Assembly (NCBI GenBank): GCA_007280875.1
Contig: QYQJ01000006.1
Location: 1 to 35,284, forward strand
Direction: 5' to 3'
Length of the DNA stretch: 35,284 nucleotides
DNA from: Bacteroidota bacterium
Lineage (GTDB): Bacteria; Bacteroidota; Bacteroidia; Bacteroidales; FEN-979
The notes beneath the pieces were generated by a model. It was not told the DNA's origin, searched no databases, and saw only the letters and a list, made by a program, of their open reading frames with translations. The translations under genes were made by a program, and so were the position numbers. How positions within the stretch are numbered: the first letter of the stretch is position 1; each line of letters begins with the position of its first letter. Shown here one piece after another: positions 33,689-35,284 of the stretch.

Positions 33689-35284
33689 ATGCTTCAAACC
33701 TTTATACAACGTCCGGTACTTTCGTTCGTCATCACCATCCTGATCACACTGGTTGGAATTCTCAGCATGATGAATCTCCCGATCGCACAGTATCCTAATG
33801 TGGTTCCTCCAACGGTTTCAGTATCTGCTTACTACCCCGGAGCCAATGCAGAGACCGTTCAGAAAACCGTTGCGATCCCGCTCGAGGAGCAGATCAATGG
33901 GGTTGACAACATGATGTACATGACCTCTCAGTGTGCCAATGACGGATCGTGCACCATCACGGTCTATTTCGAAGTAGGGACAGATCCTGATATGGCAACG
34001 GTCAATACCCAGAACCGGGCGCAGCGCGCTTTTAATGTTCTTCCCCAGGAGGTGGTTCAGGGGGGTGTGATCGTCATGAAAAGGAATCCCAGCATCCTGA
34101 TGCTTTATGCCCTGGTTTCGGAAGACACCTCCTACGGATACAAATTTCTCAGCAATTATGCCCAAATCAACATCGTCAGTGTATTAAAGCGGTTGAACGG
34201 CGTCGGCGATGTTTCGTTGCTTGGTGGTGATGACTACTCCATGCGCATCTGGCTGAATCCTCAACGTATGGCTGGATTTGGGATCACGACCGACGATGTT
34301 CAAAACGCAATCCGGGACCAGAACCTGGAAGCTGCTGCTGGAGGGATTGGAAAAAATCCGGCTGTCAGGGGTCAGGAACTGACCTATACGATCCGCGCGG
34401 AAGGGAGGCTTCAGACAGTTGAAGAGTTTGAAAATATCATCGTCAAATCCAAGCCCGACGGCTCCATGGTCAGGATGAAGGAAATAGCACGTGTGGAACT
34501 GGGCCTGAAAAGCTATGACGTCACTTCCCGGTTCAACAGGAAAACATCCCCGTTTATTGCCGTCTATCAATCGCCGGGTTCCAATGCAGTCCAGGTCAGG
34601 AAGGAGAGCGACGCTACCATGCAGGAGCTGGCGGCACAGTTTCCTCCCGGGATGTCCTATCAGGTAGCACTGGACACCGTTGAATTCGTGGACGCTTCTG
34701 TGGAGGAGGTTTTAAAAACCCTGCTTGAAGCCTTCATCCTGGTGTTTATCGTGGTATTTATCTTTCTTCAGGACTGGCGTGCCACCCTGATCCCGGCTGT
34801 CACAGTTCCCGTTTCCCTGATCGGAGCGCTGGCTGCGTTCCAGCTTTTTGGTTTTTCCATCAATATGTTAACCCTCTTTGGCCTTGTACTGGCAATCGGA
34901 ATTGTGGTGGATGATGCAATCGTGGTCCTGGAAGCAGTTCAGGAGAAGATCGATGAGCACGGCATGACCCCGCTCGAAGCTACCAAAGCCACGATGCACG
35001 AGATCACCGGGGCGATCTTCACCATTACCCTGGTCTTATCTGCCGTGTTTATCCCGGTTACTTTCCTGGGAGGAACCACAGGCCAGATGTATAAACAGTT
35101 TGCACTTACCCTCACCTCCTCCATTCTGATCTCTGCCCTGCTGGCTGTTACGCTGAGTCCGGCGATGTGTGTCCTGCTTTTAAAACCAAAACAAAAGAGG
35201 AGAGGATTACTGGGGAAATTCTTTACCGGATTTGATAAGGGTTTTGATACAACCACCCGTAAATACCTGGGAATTGTAAACAAC
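33689..35284 (+). CDS. RND multidrug efflux pump, inner-membrane subunit (partial, AcrB/MexB type)
   Basis: The first 532 codons of a pump normally about 1040 residues long; the window ends inside it. It starts MLQTFIQRPVLSFVITILITL, the typical HAE1-family first helix, followed by PIAQYPNVVPPTVSVSAYYPGA and a large periplasmic loop. The second helix group begins with LLEAFILVFIVVFIFLQDWRATLIP. The proton-relay pair D408-D409 in IVVDDAIVVLE corresponds to D407/D408 of AcrB. It exports substrates by proton exchange through the adaptor encoded upstream. The start lies 157 bases after the adaptor gene, across a repeat-filled spacer. Confidence 0.95.
   Translation, partial: MLQTFIQRPVLSFVITILITLVGILSMMNLPIAQYPNVVPPTVSVSAYYPGANAETVQKTVAIPLEEQINGVDNMMYMTSQCANDGSCTITVYFEVGTDPDMATVNTQNRAQRAFNVLPQEVVQGGVIVMKRNPSILMLYALVSEDTSYGYKFLSNYAQINIVSVLKRLNGVGDVSLLGGDDYSMRIWLNPQRMAGFGITTDDVQNAIRDQNLEAAAGGIGKNPAVRGQELTYTIRAEGRLQTVEEFENIIVKSKPDGSMVRMKEIARVELGLKSYDVTSRFNRKTSPFIAVYQSPGSNAVQVRKESDATMQELAAQFPPGMSYQVALDTVEFVDASVEEVLKTLLEAFILVFIVVFIFLQDWRATLIPAVTVPVSLIGALAAFQLFGFSINMLTLFGLVLAIGIVVDDAIVVLEAVQEKIDEHGMTPLEATKATMHEITGAIFTITLVLSAVFIPVTFLGGTTGQMYKQFALTLTSSILISALLAVTLSPAMCVLLLKPKQKRRGLLGKFFTGFDKGFDTTTRKYLGIVNN

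Overview
The window is a polysaccharide (alpha-glucan) utilisation region from a member of the Bacteroidetes. The evidence is a SusC/SusD/SusE outer-membrane system, two proteins with type IX secretion (Por) C-terminal sorting domains, many lipoproteins, promoters of the Bacteroidetes form TAnnTTTG, and few purine-rich Shine-Dalgarno sites. The T9SS tails and moderate GC suggest an environmental Bacteroidales/Marinilabiliales-like lineage rather than a gut Bacteroides; that placement is inference.

Layout. 1-870: noncoding DNA, a frameshifted small membrane protein and a small tail-anchored protein. 885-18175 (+): alpha-glucan enzymes and transporters, namely a branching enzyme, a T9SS multi-module carbohydrate-binding protein, an SLC45-like sugar permease, MalQ, a SusA-like periplasmic GH13, a GxxExxY nuclease-like cassette that looks inserted, a second sugar permease, an esterase with a glycogen-binding-type N-domain, and three GH13 lipoproteins. 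18212-18259: palindromic terminator between convergent operons. 18280-25864 (-): susE, susD, susC and a GH53 beta-1,4-galactanase lipoprotein. 25961-28792 (+): a T9SS-secreted GH13 amylase. 28813-32257 (-): PepE dipeptidase and a large repeat-rich exported protein. 32362-end (+): an RND efflux adaptor and an RND pump cut off by the window edge.

How it works together (inference). The T9SS amylase and surface GH13 lipoproteins cut starch or glycogen outside the cell. SusD and SusE capture the chains and SusC imports them by TonB-driven transport. The SusA-like enzyme and perhaps some lipoprotein GH13s trim them in the periplasm. The two MFS permeases carry sugars across the inner membrane. MalQ and the branching enzyme recycle or store them in the cytoplasm. 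No SusR, LacI or ECF/anti-sigma regulator is visible.

The most unusual object is SusD (732 aa). It carries, in frame, a roughly 190-residue pair of SusE-type starch-binding modules inside an otherwise canonical SusD of about 540 residues. The intergenic DNA is also unusual. It is rich in 7-8 bp tandem repeats, some of which form inverted arms around single genes: one permease, and the GxxExxY gene.
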